From NCBI RefSeq assembly GCF_014191545.1, contig NZ_AP023361.1, positions 1,702,501 to 1,766,500 of the forward strand: DNA of 64,000 nt. The letters run 5' to 3'. Origin of the DNA: Terrihabitans soli. Lineage in GTDB: Bacteria; Pseudomonadota; Alphaproteobacteria; Rhizobiales; Methylopilaceae. This document shows, in pieces, positions 19,109-31,398 of the stretch. The notes below the pieces were generated by a model. It had not been told where the DNA came from. It saw only the letters and a list, made by a program, of their open reading frames with translations, and ran no database searches. Numbering within the stretch: the stretch's first letter is position 1; every line of letters begins with the position of its first letter. The position numbers and the translations under genes were made by a program.

Positions 19109-19309
19109 GCGGATGAGCTCCCTGATTTTTTGGGCGTTGCGGCCGTTTCGAGCGCTTCTATTTTGAGCAGACGTTAGCTTAAGGAACCGGCAAAAGCGAG
19201 ATGCCGCCAGATTCACCAGAACTGGCTGTCCGACCAAGAGAATCAAGGCGTTACAGGAAAGTGTGACGGAAGCCGTCATGCGCCGGTGGCATAGCTGTCC
19301 GGCGAAGTA

Positions 19310-19327
19310 CCGTCCCTGACGGGACGG
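19310..19327. terminator. Possible hairpin downstream of the Sel1-repeat gene
   Basis: Inverted repeat CCGTCCC / GGGACGG with a four-base TGAC loop, located 33 bases beyond the end of the minus-strand Sel1-repeat gene. No T run follows, so intrinsic termination is uncertain. Confidence 0.4.
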
Positions 19328-19359
19328 CACTTAGATGTGTGCTTACAGAGTCTCGCCGC

Positions 19360-20283
19360 TCAGTTGCGCGGCAGACGCTCAAGACGGGTCGGCGCTTCGA
19401 GCGAACCGAGCTCCTTGGCCTTCTCGTACCATTTGCGGGCCTGAACGAGATCGCCGTTCATGCCGACCGCACCGCGCTGCTGGAGCGCCCGCGGATCGTA
19501 GGTTTCGCCAAGAGCCAGGGCCGCTTCCGCATAGCCGGCTTCGGCCGCACGCCGGTAGACCGGACGCGCCGAGGAGAAGTCGCCGCTTTCGACGAAGCGG
19601 CGGCCGCGGGCCATCAGCGTGGTCAGTTCGCCCGCGGTCAATTGCGGGACAACCGGCGCGGGTTCTGCCAGCGGCTGGATCGACAGCGTAGCGACCTGTT
19701 TCGGCGCTTCGGGCACGACCGGCGCAGCCTGGATCGGCGCCGGTGCAGCCGGCGGCGGCAGCGGAGCCGCACCACGGTCAGAGGCGACATCGGCGGCGGG
19801 CGCAGCCTTCACAGGCGGAGCCACGATCGGCGCTGCGGCAACCGGCGGCGGTGCCACAGGCTCGGGCGCGGCCACGACCGGCGGCGGCGCACGATCGACA
19901 TGCTGTTGCGGCGCGGACGACGGCGCGAGCGCCGCCTGAACCGTCGCGACCGCGGACGTCACGCTTTTGAAGCGCGAACCGTTCTCGGTGCCGCTGGGCT
20001 GCGTGGCGATATAGCCGACGAACAGCGCGAGCGCGCCGCCGGCAATGCCGACCACCGCGCCGAAGCGCATCAGCATTTTCGTGGTGTGGCTGGACTTCTT
20101 CTTTGTCTGGGCCGCCTGCGGCGAAAAAAGCTCCGCCATAGAGCGATAGCTCGGGTTCTCCTGTTCGGAGAACACGTCATAGGCGACATTGGGCTGCTGG
20201 TTCCGGTAACCGGACTGGCTGGCCCATTTCGGCGCATACGGAAGAACCTCTTCCGGCGTCGAATTGCTCAAGGGTTCACTCAT
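19360..20283 (-). CDS. Membrane-anchored Sel1-repeat (TPR-like) protein
   Basis: 307 residues from the ATG at 20283, which is preceded by AAGGGGGAT. Cytoplasmic N-terminal segment of about 70 residues, one membrane helix (FGAVVGIAGGALALFVGYIA), a long Pro/Ala-rich linker (about residues 120-220, many PPPVVA-like runs), and a C-terminal pair of Sel1/TPR-type helices (YRRAAEAGYAEAALALGETYDP and ARKWYEKAKELGSLEA). Topology suggests the repeat domain is periplasmic. Sel1 repeats normally bind other proteins; the partner is unknown. It lies 68 bases after the TAXI gene on the same strand and may share its transcript. Confidence 0.75.
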   Translation of the reverse strand: MSEPLSNSTPEEVLPYAPKWASQSGYRNQQPNVAYDVFSEQENPSYRSMAELFSPQAAQTKKKSSHTTKMLMRFGAVVGIAGGALALFVGYIATQPSGTENGSRFKSVTSAVATVQAALAPSSAPQQHVDRAPPPVVAAPEPVAPPPVAAAPIVAPPVKAAPAADVASDRGAAPLPPPAAPAPIQAAPVVPEAPKQVATLSIQPLAEPAPVVPQLTAGELTTLMARGRRFVESGDFSSARPVYRRAAEAGYAEAALALGETYDPRALQQRGAVGMNGDLVQARKWYEKAKELGSLEAPTRLERLPRN

Positions 20284-20351
20284 CACATCCCCCTTGGGCG
20301 CCCGCGGGGCGCCCGAAGTCCTCAAACCTATTGCGTCTCCTCAAAACGATC

Positions 20352-21503
20352 TCAGTTGGAGCGTGTACCGCCCTTCGCATTCTGTTGTGCATGCCAGGCC
20401 ATGAAATCGCGGAAGAGCGCATCGCGCTCGGCCTGCGTTTTCGGCGCCAAGGCACCGCCCGAATTGTCCAGGAAGCGCTGGAAGTCAGCGCTGAGATTCT
20501 GCCGCGGATCGCCGCCCGTATTGCCGGCCTGGCGCAGCATCTTTTCGGCGACGTCGAAACGGCGCCAGCCGGGAACGGTGGCCGCGAGGTTGACGTCCTT
20601 CCAGCTCGGATGGAACGCCGGATCGTGGAACTTGTCCCAGTTCTGGAACAGACGCTCGACGAAGCGCTCGACGCGCTTATAGCGGTAGGTGTTCTTCGGC
20701 CAGTTATAGACCGCAAGCACAGTCGCCACGCCGATCGTATCGACCGTCTGGCCGGGCGCGATCAGGTTCGGATAGTGCTCGGAGGTGAGTTCGCTCAGCG
20801 TGTAATAGTCCGCGAGCTTTTCGTTGAACGGCACCGGAAGAAGATGCAGGCCCGCATCCGCCGGAATGTCTTTGACGAAGCCGAGCGGCTTGCCGGCGCA
20901 GCGGATGAGCGCGTCGAGCTTGCCGGACTTCAGATCGGCGAAGCCGGTGCGGTGATCCTGATAGACCGCGTCCACCTGGATGCCGAGACGTTCGAGAACG
21001 ATGTTGGCGGTCAGAGACGCAGCCGTGCCCTTCGGGCCGAACGAAACGCGCTTGCCGCGCAGGTCTTCTAAGGTTTTGTACTTATTCGACGCGATGAAGT
21101 GCAGTTCGGCCATCGGGAAACGCGCGATGTAATGCACGCGGTTCTCAAGATTGCCGAGACCCTTTTCCTTCGCGAAGTATTCGAAGACATCCGACTGCGT
21201 AAAGGCAGCATCGACGCCGCGCAGGTACAGAAGATCTTCGAGATTGGAAGTCGCGCCGAAGCCGATGATGGGAAGGATGCGAAGTTCATCGCCGTCGTTG
21301 AGCACTTTGCCCATCTCGTCAGCGTAACGCATGTTGGTCGTATCGAGCATGCCGCCCGATATGCCCATCGTCCAAGCGTTCTTCTTTTCCTTGAGGTTGA
21401 CCTCAGCCTGCGACTCCGAAGGATCGGCTTTCTGCTGAGCAGAAGTCGGCGAAGCCGCCAGAAGCGCCAACAGCGCAAAGGTGCTGAGAACTATATGTCG
21501 CAT
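20352..21503 (-). CDS. TAXI-family solute-binding protein without TRAP permease
   Basis: 383 residues. Signal peptide MRHIVLSTFALLALLAASPTSAQQ, then a TAXI-type periplasmic binding fold: WTMGISGGMLDTTNMRYADEM, DLLYLRGVDAAFTQSDVFEYF, RFPMAELHFIASNKYKTLEDLRGKRVSFGPKGTAA, and LDALIRCAGKPLGFV. These proteins normally deliver carboxylates or amino acids to a fused DctQM membrane component, but no TRAP permease gene is present in this window. A strong ribosome site GGGGAGGGG precedes ATG 21503. The C-terminal half has an extra segment ending near FMAWHAQQNAKGG. It may serve a distant permease or act as a sensor input. Confidence 0.85.
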   Translation of the reverse strand: MRHIVLSTFALLALLAASPTSAQQKADPSESQAEVNLKEKKNAWTMGISGGMLDTTNMRYADEMGKVLNDGDELRILPIIGFGATSNLEDLLYLRGVDAAFTQSDVFEYFAKEKGLGNLENRVHYIARFPMAELHFIASNKYKTLEDLRGKRVSFGPKGTAASLTANIVLERLGIQVDAVYQDHRTGFADLKSGKLDALIRCAGKPLGFVKDIPADAGLHLLPVPFNEKLADYYTLSELTSEHYPNLIAPGQTVDTIGVATVLAVYNWPKNTYRYKRVERFVERLFQNWDKFHDPAFHPSWKDVNLAATVPGWRRFDVAEKMLRQAGNTGGDPRQNLSADFQRFLDNSGGALAPKTQAERDALFRDFMAWHAQQNAKGGTRSN

Positions 21504-21689
21504 TTCCCCTCCCCAGGAATACTCAACTCAACAGAGCGACATGGCCAAAATACACTTGGCTGCGGCTTCCCCGTGCCATAGAAAGATCGCTTAAAGCAAG
21601 ACGAAAGTATGGCGGAGCTGAAACACGATTTCCACCCTACTGTTGCGCTTAACCATCTAACCCGGCGAAAACAAAACCAATTGCCCGGA

Positions 21690-21704
21690 TTGGTCAGTGA
21701 CCAA
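21690..21704. promoter_or_regulatory. Perfect palindrome in the TAXI upstream region
   Basis: TTGGTCA-G-TGACCAA, two seven-base arms around one base, in the 260-base non-coding stretch between ftsB and the TAXI gene. Its size and symmetry are those of a dimeric regulator site, but it lies about 190 bases from the TAXI start codon and 60 bases past the ftsB stop, so assignment is open. Apart from this palindrome I see no strong feature in 21504-21763. Confidence 0.35.
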
Positions 21705-21763
21705 AGGGCCGGTTAATTTTTTTATCGACGGCTCAGAATGTGACCGAGCGGGATCATTTTCGA

Positions 21764-22078
21764 TCACTGCGACAGTGGGATGACCCGGTCATTGGGGTGC
21801 AGCCAGCCAAGGCTTTCCCGCGCTTCCTCGTCCAGAAGGTCCTTATCGACCGAGTTCGGGGCAAACCGCGCCACCCTCGCCTCAAGAGCCTTCCGCTCGG
21901 CCTCAAGCCCTGAAAGCTCGGTATTGAGGGCGGCGATCTCGGCGTTGAAGTTGCGATGGGCGCGCAGGCCGCGTTCGCCATGGACCCCGTGATAGCCGAA
22001 ATAGGCAATCATCGCGGCAATCAGCGTCCAGAGGCTGACCTGAATCAAGGCAGCGCGGATTCGGGTTTTGCGGACCAT
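21764..22078 (-). CDS. ftsB: Septum formation initiator FtsB/DivIC family protein
   Basis: 104 residues from ATG 22078 (MVRKTRIRAAL). One N-terminal membrane helix (SLWTLIAAMIAYFGYHGVHG) followed by a coiled coil with heptad pattern (NAEIAALNTELSGLEAERKALEARVARF) and a short C-terminal DLLDEEARESLGWLHPNDRVI, the usual FtsB/DivIC layout. FtsB works with FtsL and FtsQ in the divisome. In many alphaproteobacteria a gene of this kind sits between eno and pdhA, as here, although a K/H antiporter gene and the TAXI and Sel1 genes intervene. A longer in-frame start would overlap the antiporter gene and is rejected. Confidence 0.88.
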   Translation of the reverse strand: MVRKTRIRAALIQVSLWTLIAAMIAYFGYHGVHGERGLRAHRNFNAEIAALNTELSGLEAERKALEARVARFAPNSVDKDLLDEEARESLGWLHPNDRVIPLSQ

Positions 22079-22103
22079 TTGGGGACGCTCGCCCCGTTCT
22101 GGT

Positions 22104-23909
22104 TTACCGGCGGTTAAAGAGCTTCGCCTCGAGCTTGTGCAGCCCCGTCCGGGCTTTGCGCAGCAGGCGGTCGAACCGGTCGGGCTCGACGGGCGGCTCA
22201 TCGGCCGAGCCCGTCGCAAGTTCGAGTTCGGCCTCGTTCACCCGCCCGTCCTTGACCGTGCGGACGACCAGCATGGCCGGCCCGAGCGAAAGCTTGTCGC
22301 CGGGCGCCGGCTCATCGTCCACTTCGGTATCGAAATGTTCGGCGACGGTGCGGTCGCGCAATTCCTCTTCGACATCGAGGCCGTACAGATCCGAGAGAAC
22401 GCCGAGCTGCACACCCGAGCGCAGCGGGAAATTGGCGTGCTCGCCGGTATCGGCGGAGACGGTGAAGATACGGTCGAGCTCGCGCACGCGTTCGGGCGGC
22501 GCAAGAAAATACGCGTAATCGCCCGGCTTCAGTCCGCCGGCCATGGCAGGTTCGAGAATACGGTCGTCGCGAACGACGAAGACCGGACGGGCCCAGCGCG
22601 GCGATGCGCCCGGCGACAGCACGACGGCCGCGCCCTCCTCGATGTAATAACCGACCATCTCATGTTCCTGCTGGCCGGGCAGATCGATTTCGACGCGGCT
22701 CACATCTGGCCGCGTCTGCGGCAGTGCAAGGCCAAGACGGCGCGCCAGCGGCGTCAGCGTCCAGCCCTGCACGATGAGCGAGATGACGACGACGATGAAG
22801 GCGATGTTGAAATAAAGATCGCCGTTCGGCAGGCCAGCAAGCGTCGGAATCGCAGCGAGGAAGATCGACACCGCGCCGCGCAGGCCCACCCAGGACACGA
22901 ACAGGCGTTCGTTGACGGAAAATCTGAAAGGCTGCAGCGACAGAAACACCGCGATCGGACGCGCGACGATCATTAAAAACAGCGCGACGATGACGCCCGG
23001 CGCAATGACGGTGAGAAGGTTCGACGGCGTCACGAGAAGGCCAAGCACAACGAACATCAAAATCTGCACGAGCCAAGTCGCGGCATCGTGGAAGTCGGTG
23101 ATCGAGGCAAAAGCGCGGACCCTTCGATTACCGACGACAAGACCGGCGATATAGACGGCCAGAAAACCCGAACTGTGCGCGACCTGCGCCAGCGCAAAGA
23201 TCGACACCGCGCAAGCGACCGCGAGCAGTGGATGAAGGCCTGCCGGAAGCGAAACGCGGTTCAGGAGCCAGACGAGAAGATAGCCGCCGGCAAGGCCGAG
23301 CAACCCGCCGATCACGCCGTGCCAGATCAGCGTTCCGATGATGAAAATGCCGGTCTCGCCGCCGGCATCGGCAAGATATTCGACAAGAACGATCGTCAGC
23401 AGCACCGCGACCGGATCGTTCGTTCCCGATTCCACTTCGAGCGTCGCACCGACGCGGCGGTGCAGATGAAGGCCGCCGGAGCGCAGCAGGAAGAAGACGG
23501 CCGCCGCGTCTGTCGGTGCGATCATCGCGCCGATGAGCAGTGCCTCCGGAAAAGACAGATTCAGGAGCGGCATCGCCAGAACCGACACGATCAGCGCGGT
23601 GAAGACGACGCCCGCGCTCGCAAGAACCGCGCTTGGCGCCAGCACGCCCTCGAATTGCGAAAGGCGCGTGCGCAGGCCGCCGTCGAACAGGATGATGGCG
23701 AGCGCAAACGAGCCGATGAGATAGGTCATCGAGAAATCGGAGAACGCGACCCCGCCCGGCCCGTCTTCGCCGATCAGCATGCCGATGCCGAGGAAGACGA
23801 GCAAAAGGGGCGCGCCGAAACGCTGCGCGACAAGGCTCGACAGGATTCCCGCGACGAGAAGCGCGGAACCTGCAAACAGAATCCAATTGACGAGTGTGAT
23901 GCTCTGCAT
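22104..23909 (-). CDS. CPA1-type potassium/proton antiporter (NhaP2/CvrA-like)
   Basis: About 601 residues from ATG 23909 (MQSITLVNWILF). Twelve or so hydrophobic helices with the CPA motifs GPGGVAFSDF, ALAIILFDGGLRT and APTDAAAVFFLLRSGG (ion-site aspartate), and GLRGAVSIFLA; then a cytoplasmic RCK_C/TrkA-C-like domain (YAYFLAPPERVRELDRIF) and a C-terminal CorC/HlyC-like segment (EVDDEPAPGDKLSLGPAMLVVRTVKDG). This three-part layout is that of NhaP2/CvrA, which exchanges K+ for H+. It is separated from eno by a terminator and followed by ftsB after 25 bases. Confidence 0.92.
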   Translation of the reverse strand: MQSITLVNWILFAGSALLVAGILSSLVAQRFGAPLLLVFLGIGMLIGEDGPGGVAFSDFSMTYLIGSFALAIILFDGGLRTRLSQFEGVLAPSAVLASAGVVFTALIVSVLAMPLLNLSFPEALLIGAMIAPTDAAAVFFLLRSGGLHLHRRVGATLEVESGTNDPVAVLLTIVLVEYLADAGGETGIFIIGTLIWHGVIGGLLGLAGGYLLVWLLNRVSLPAGLHPLLAVACAVSIFALAQVAHSSGFLAVYIAGLVVGNRRVRAFASITDFHDAATWLVQILMFVVLGLLVTPSNLLTVIAPGVIVALFLMIVARPIAVFLSLQPFRFSVNERLFVSWVGLRGAVSIFLAAIPTLAGLPNGDLYFNIAFIVVVISLIVQGWTLTPLARRLGLALPQTRPDVSRVEIDLPGQQEHEMVGYYIEEGAAVVLSPGASPRWARPVFVVRDDRILEPAMAGGLKPGDYAYFLAPPERVRELDRIFTVSADTGEHANFPLRSGVQLGVLSDLYGLDVEEELRDRTVAEHFDTEVDDEPAPGDKLSLGPAMLVVRTVKDGRVNEAELELATGSADEPPVEPDRFDRLLRKARTGLHKLEAKLFNRR

Positions 23910-23981
23910 CAGCGCTCCGGGCCCGAACGGATAGGTTCTGGATCGGAGCAATGTTCGGCTACCGGGGGCCGTCCGCGCAAC

Positions 23982-24009
23982 AAAAAAGCCCGGCGAAGCC
24001 GGGCTTTTT
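23982..24009 (-). terminator. Rho-independent terminator of eno
   Basis: Perfect GC-rich stem GCCCGGC / GCCGGGC (23988-23994 and 23998-24004) with a three-base loop. It is flanked by five T on the plus side (24005-24009) and six A on the other (23982-23987), which read as T on the minus strand. It lies 16 bases past the eno stop codon and can work in both directions, isolating eno from the antiporter gene. Confidence 0.92.
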
Positions 24010-24024
24010 CAGAGAAGCTTTGGA

Positions 24025-25867
<1,843 letters not shown>

Positions 25868-25901
25868 AGGTTACAGGCCTTCTTGCGTTGCAGCCGAGCC
25901 A

Positions 25902-26306
25902 TCATTCTTCCTGTTCGTCGACGGGAACCGTCGAGGTGATGTCGCGGCGGATCTTGCCGAAGCGCAGGCCGAGCGTCAGCAGAGCCGCCGCCACCCACTG
26001 CCCCCAATAGCCGACCGTCTCAAGAAGGTCCCCCGGCAGGACCAGCAGCGTCAACGCCCAGAGCGAGACGCCGACGATAACAAAGTAAAGCAGGAAGCCG
26101 AAGAAGCTGAAGGTCTTCAGCGTATGCCAGATGAAGAGGAACAGCGGCACGGTCACGATCAGCGTGAGCAGCCACAGGATCGGATTGTTCAGCGTGTCCG
26201 CGTTCAACCAGAGATCGGTCAGCGAAAAGCCGGTCGGATTGACCAGCAGATAGCACCACACCAGCGTAATGACGAACCAGCCCCAGAAGGGAATTCTCTG
26301 CAGCAT
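25902..26306 (-). CDS. Small four-helix membrane protein (DUF6524-like)
   Basis: 134 residues with four hydrophobic helices (FWGWFVITLVWCYLLV, ILWLLTLIVTVPLFLFIW, FFGFLLYFVIVGVSLWALTLLV, YWGQWVAAALLTLGL) and a charged C-terminal tail ending in VDEQEE. The NPTGFSLTDLW motif after helix one and the length recall the uncharacterised DUF6524 group; that match is from memory and not certain. No catalytic residues stand out. GGGGACA lies ahead of ATG 26306. Position between an exported protein and a HIT gene gives no functional hint. Confidence 0.75.
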   Translation of the reverse strand: MLQRIPFWGWFVITLVWCYLLVNPTGFSLTDLWLNADTLNNPILWLLTLIVTVPLFLFIWHTLKTFSFFGFLLYFVIVGVSLWALTLLVLPGDLLETVGYWGQWVAAALLTLGLRFGKIRRDITSTVPVDEQEE

Positions 26307-26323
26307 GAAATGTCCCCGAAAGG

Positions 26324-26346
26324 AGGGGGCGCTGAACGCGCCCCCT
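26324..26346. terminator. GC-rich hairpin after the 343-residue exported protein gene
   Basis: Perfect nine-base arms (26324-26332 and 26338-26346, AGGGGGCGC / GCGCCCCCT) with a five-base loop, eight bases past the stop of the minus-strand exported-protein gene. Only a weak CCTTTC follows on the minus strand, so it is a plausible but not typical intrinsic terminator. It may instead insulate the leader of the next gene. Confidence 0.5.
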
Positions 26347-26353
26347 GGGAATG

Positions 26354-27385
26354 TTACCCGCCGAGCAGGCTTGAGAGATTGATGGTTAGCACGGTCGCGA
26401 AGGACCGCACCACATTGAGCGGGACGCTCGTGCCCGTGAACGAGCCCGTGCCCTCATAGGAGCCGGGGACCTCGTCCTCAACACCGTCGACCTTCACCTT
26501 CACATCGGCCCCCGGCACGAGCAGGATCTGGCCGGAAATGCCGTCGACACTGGCGAACAGATCGGTGTCACCGGTCTGGCTCGCAAACAGCGCTTCATCG
26601 CCGAACGAATCCTTGCCCGGCATGGTCAGCGTCAGATCGAGCTGCTGCTTGCCTTCTTCGCCCGGCGAGTCGGTCCAGGGCATATTGCCCTTGAACTTGT
26701 ATTCCTTCGCGCCGACGCCCTGTTCGTCGCACATCGCAGCAACATCGATGTACCAGGTCTCGGTCTGATAGGCCCAGAGCAGCGTGCCGTTCCAGTAGCA
26801 GCCCTTGTCGGACGGCAGCCCTGCCGATGGCACATAGAAGCGGTTCAGCTTGATCGTGTCCGTACGCTCGTCGATGACACTGCCGCCAGCGCCGAGCTTC
26901 TTCAGCACTTCCGTGCGCAGCGCCGTGACACCGCCCGAATTGAGCTGCGGCTTCAGGTTCAGGCTGCCTTTGAAACGCTCGCTCGCAGCCGGCGCCTTGC
27001 CGAGTGCGAGATAGCTGATCTCCATCTTGGTGACATCGGTCGAGCCGTCGCCGGTCGCGACCGAGAACCCGCCTTTGTATTGCGTGCGGGGAAGCTTGCG
27101 GCCGTCCGGCGCGAGCACCGAACCATTGCCGCCGACCTGGCAGCCGCGCTCGACATTGATCACGCCATAGGAGGTGCGGCCGGCCTGACAGCTGAGTTCG
27201 AATTTCCCGGCGATGGCGCTGTCGGACAGTTCGGCGGTGAAGAGATCTTTCTTCGTCGCATTGGTCAGCGACGGCATATCCGCGACAAGCTTGATGTCGA
27301 CTTTCGCTGGTTTCGGCGGTGTCTGCGCCGCAGCGGCAAAAGCGACCGCGGACATGGCCGCAGTGAGAATGATGGTGGTTTTCAT
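26354..27385 (-). CDS. Exported protein of unknown function
   Basis: About 343 residues from ATG 27385 (MKTTIILTAAMSAVAFAAAAQTPP), which gives a clean signal peptide; a GTG-type start four codons earlier is less likely. The mature protein is rich in Gly, Ser, Thr and Asp, has four cysteines (in LSCQAGRTS, RGCQVGG, DKGCYWNG and AMCDEQG) that could form two disulfides, and a beta-like alternation (TWYIDVAAM, VKVKVDGVEDEVPGSYEGTG). It ends in VLTINLSSLLGG. I do not recognise a family. Probably periplasmic or surface-exposed. It has about 98 bases of upstream non-coding DNA and a hairpin downstream, so it is likely monocistronic. Confidence 0.7.
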   Translation of the reverse strand: MKTTIILTAAMSAVAFAAAAQTPPKPAKVDIKLVADMPSLTNATKKDLFTAELSDSAIAGKFELSCQAGRTSYGVINVERGCQVGGNGSVLAPDGRKLPRTQYKGGFSVATGDGSTDVTKMEISYLALGKAPAASERFKGSLNLKPQLNSGGVTALRTEVLKKLGAGGSVIDERTDTIKLNRFYVPSAGLPSDKGCYWNGTLLWAYQTETWYIDVAAMCDEQGVGAKEYKFKGNMPWTDSPGEEGKQQLDLTLTMPGKDSFGDEALFASQTGDTDLFASVDGISGQILLVPGADVKVKVDGVEDEVPGSYEGTGSFTGTSVPLNVVRSFATVLTINLSSLLGG

Positions 27386-27483
27386 GATGTCTCCCATTAA
27401 GGGAGGCGCACATGCTTCGGCCCCCCGGCTTTTACTCAGTCGGGTGAGACATCAAACCGGTTCAAACTAGGTTGAGAGAAAGT

Positions 27484-28317
27484 TCAGGACGTTTTCTTCG
27501 CGAGCTTGTCGAAAGCGACGAGATCGCCGAGCAGCTTTTCCATGTCCTTTAGCGGGATCATGTTCGGCCCGTCGCTCGGCGCCTTGTCCGGATCGGGATG
27601 GGTCTCGATGAAGACGCCGGCAACGCCGACGGCCACGGCCGCCCGCGCCAGCACCGGCACGAATTCGCGCTGGCCGCCCGACGACGTGCCCTGCCCGCCC
27701 GGCTGCTGCACCGAATGCGTGGCATCGAAGATCACCGGCTTGCCCATGTCTTTCAGGATCGGCAGCGCGCGCATATCGGAGACCAGCGTGTTGTAGCCGA
27801 ACGAAGCCCCGCGCTCGGTGACCAGCACATTCGGGTTGCCTGCGGACGTGATCTTCTCGATGACGTTCTTCATGTCCCAGGGTGCGAGAAACTGGCCCTT
27901 CTTCACGTTCACCGCTTTGCCGGTCTTCGCAGCCGCGATGAGAAGGTCAGTCTGGCGCGAGAGAAATGCCGGGATCTGCAGCACATCGACAGCTTGCGCG
28001 ACCTCGGCGCACTGATCGATCTCGTGCACATCCGTCAGTACCGGCAGGCCGAGCTTGTCGCGGATTTCCGCAAAGATCGGCAGCGCCGCTTTCAGGCCGA
28101 TGCCGCGCTGCGCGCTGGCCGATGTGCGGTTCGCTTTGTCGAAGCTCGTCTTGAAGACAAGGCCGATGCCGACACGGGCGCAGATTTCCTTCAGCGCGGT
28201 TGCGACCTCGAAGGCATGGTCGCGGCTTTCGAGCTGGCACGGGCCCGCGATCAGCGCGAGCGGGAGTGCGTTGCCGAAGGAGACGGGGCCGAGGGAGACG
28301 GTGGAGTGCGCGGTCAT
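27484..28317 (-). CDS. kdsA: 3-deoxy-8-phosphooctulonate synthase (KDO8P synthase)
   Basis: Condenses phosphoenolpyruvate with arabinose 5-phosphate to make KDO8P for the lipopolysaccharide core. 277 residues, usual length. Motifs: [97 protein letters not shown] and [23 protein letters not shown]. It begins nine bases after pyrG stops on the same strand, the usual pyrG-kdsA order of proteobacteria, and proves that the organism makes a KDO-type outer membrane. Confidence 0.98.
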   Translation of the reverse strand: MTAHSTVSLGPVSFGNALPLALIAGPCQLESRDHAFEVATALKEICARVGIGLVFKTSFDKANRTSASAQRGIGLKAALPIFAEIRDKLGLPVLTDVHEIDQCAEVAQAVDVLQIPAFLSRQTDLLIAAAKTGKAVNVKKGQFLAPWDMKNVIEKITSAGNPNVLVTERGASFGYNTLVSDMRALPILKDMGKPVIFDATHSVQQPGGQGTSSGGQREFVPVLARAAVAVGVAGVFIETHPDPDKAPSDGPNMIPLKDMEKLLGDLVAFDKLAKKTS

Positions 28318-28326
28318 TTCCGCACC

Positions 28327-30413
<2,087 letters not shown>

Positions 30414-30451
30414 GGGGGCCGATATAGGTGGAGTTGCGGGTGATTACACCA

Positions 30452-30471
30452 GGTGGCGGCGCGCCGCCACC
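30452..30471. repeat. 20-base perfect palindrome between tpiA and secG
   Basis: GGTGGCGGC-GC-GCCGCCACC, completely self-complementary, 24 bases past the tpiA stop. There is no T run on the minus side, so it may pause or stabilise the tpiA transcript rather than end it. Confidence 0.5.
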
Positions 30472-30495
30472 CCGTCGCCGGTGAAACTTGTTCTT

Positions 30496-31245
30496 TTAAG
30501 CGTAAACCTTTGCGATTCCAAGAAAATCGCTTGCCTTGAGGCTGGCGCCACCGACCAGGGCGCCGTCGACATTGGCCACTTTCAGCAATTCGCCGGCATT
30601 GGCGGGCTTTACCGAGCCGCCATAGAGCACCCGGATTTTTGCGCCTTCCGCCCCGAACCTGGCGGTCAGCGCTTCGCGGATAAAGGCATGGACCTCGGCC
30701 ACGTCCGTCACCGTGGGGGTCAGGCCCGTGCCGATGGCCCACACCGGCTCATAGGCGATGACGAGATTTCCCCCCGTCGCACCGTCCGGCAGCGAGCCCG
30801 CGAGCTGGTTTTCAACGACATCGAGCGTCCGGCCGGCATCGCGCTCCTCGCGCGTCTCGCCAATGCAGACAATGGGCTTCAGGCCGCCGCGCAGGGCGGC
30901 CTCCGCCTTGGCCCGCACCGCCTCCGAGGTCTCGCCATGATCCGCCCGGCGTTCGGAATGGCCGACGATCACATAGGACGCGCCGAGATCGGCCAGCATT
31001 TCGGCGGAAATATCGCCGGTATGGGCGCCGTCTTTGCCCGCATGGCAGTCCTGGCCGCCGATTCCGACCGTCTTGGCCGCAGCCTTCACGGCCTCGCCGA
31101 TCAGGGTCGCCGGCGGGCAGACCACGACCTCGGCAGAACCCGCCGCCCCTTTGGAAACGCCCTCGCAAATGGCTTGAAGTTCCGCGAGTTCGGCGCGGCG
31201 GCCGTTCATCTTCCAGTTTCCGGCGACAAGCGGCTTGGGAGCCAT
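30496..31245 (-). CDS. tpiA: Triose-phosphate isomerase
   Basis: Interconverts dihydroxyacetone phosphate and glyceraldehyde 3-phosphate. 249 residues. Catalytic residues visible: Lys in GNWKMN near residue 12, His in [14 protein letters not shown], Glu in [16 protein letters not shown]; the phosphate loop is [30 protein letters not shown]. First gene of tpiA-secG; divergent from the ppiD-like gene over about 150 non-coding bases. Confidence 0.98.
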   Translation of the reverse strand: MAPKPLVAGNWKMNGRRAELAELQAICEGVSKGAAGSAEVVVCPPATLIGEAVKAAAKTVGIGGQDCHAGKDGAHTGDISAEMLADLGASYVIVGHSERRADHGETSEAVRAKAEAALRGGLKPIVCIGETREERDAGRTLDVVENQLAGSLPDGATGGNLVIAYEPVWAIGTGLTPTVTDVAEVHAFIREALTARFGAEGAKIRVLYGGSVKPANAGELLKVANVDGALVGGASLKASDFLGIAKVYA

Positions 31246-31398
31246 TTTTTACTCCATGGACGGGCCGTTAACTGACGCGGTTGAGCCTTCCAGCGCAAGA
31301 TTGCGGCGCACTTGCCCCCGCCTCTATGATCCGCGCCCTGTCTCGGGCTATATGCCCCGCAAATTCCATACCTATTCAGCCTCCCACAGGTCAGGTCC

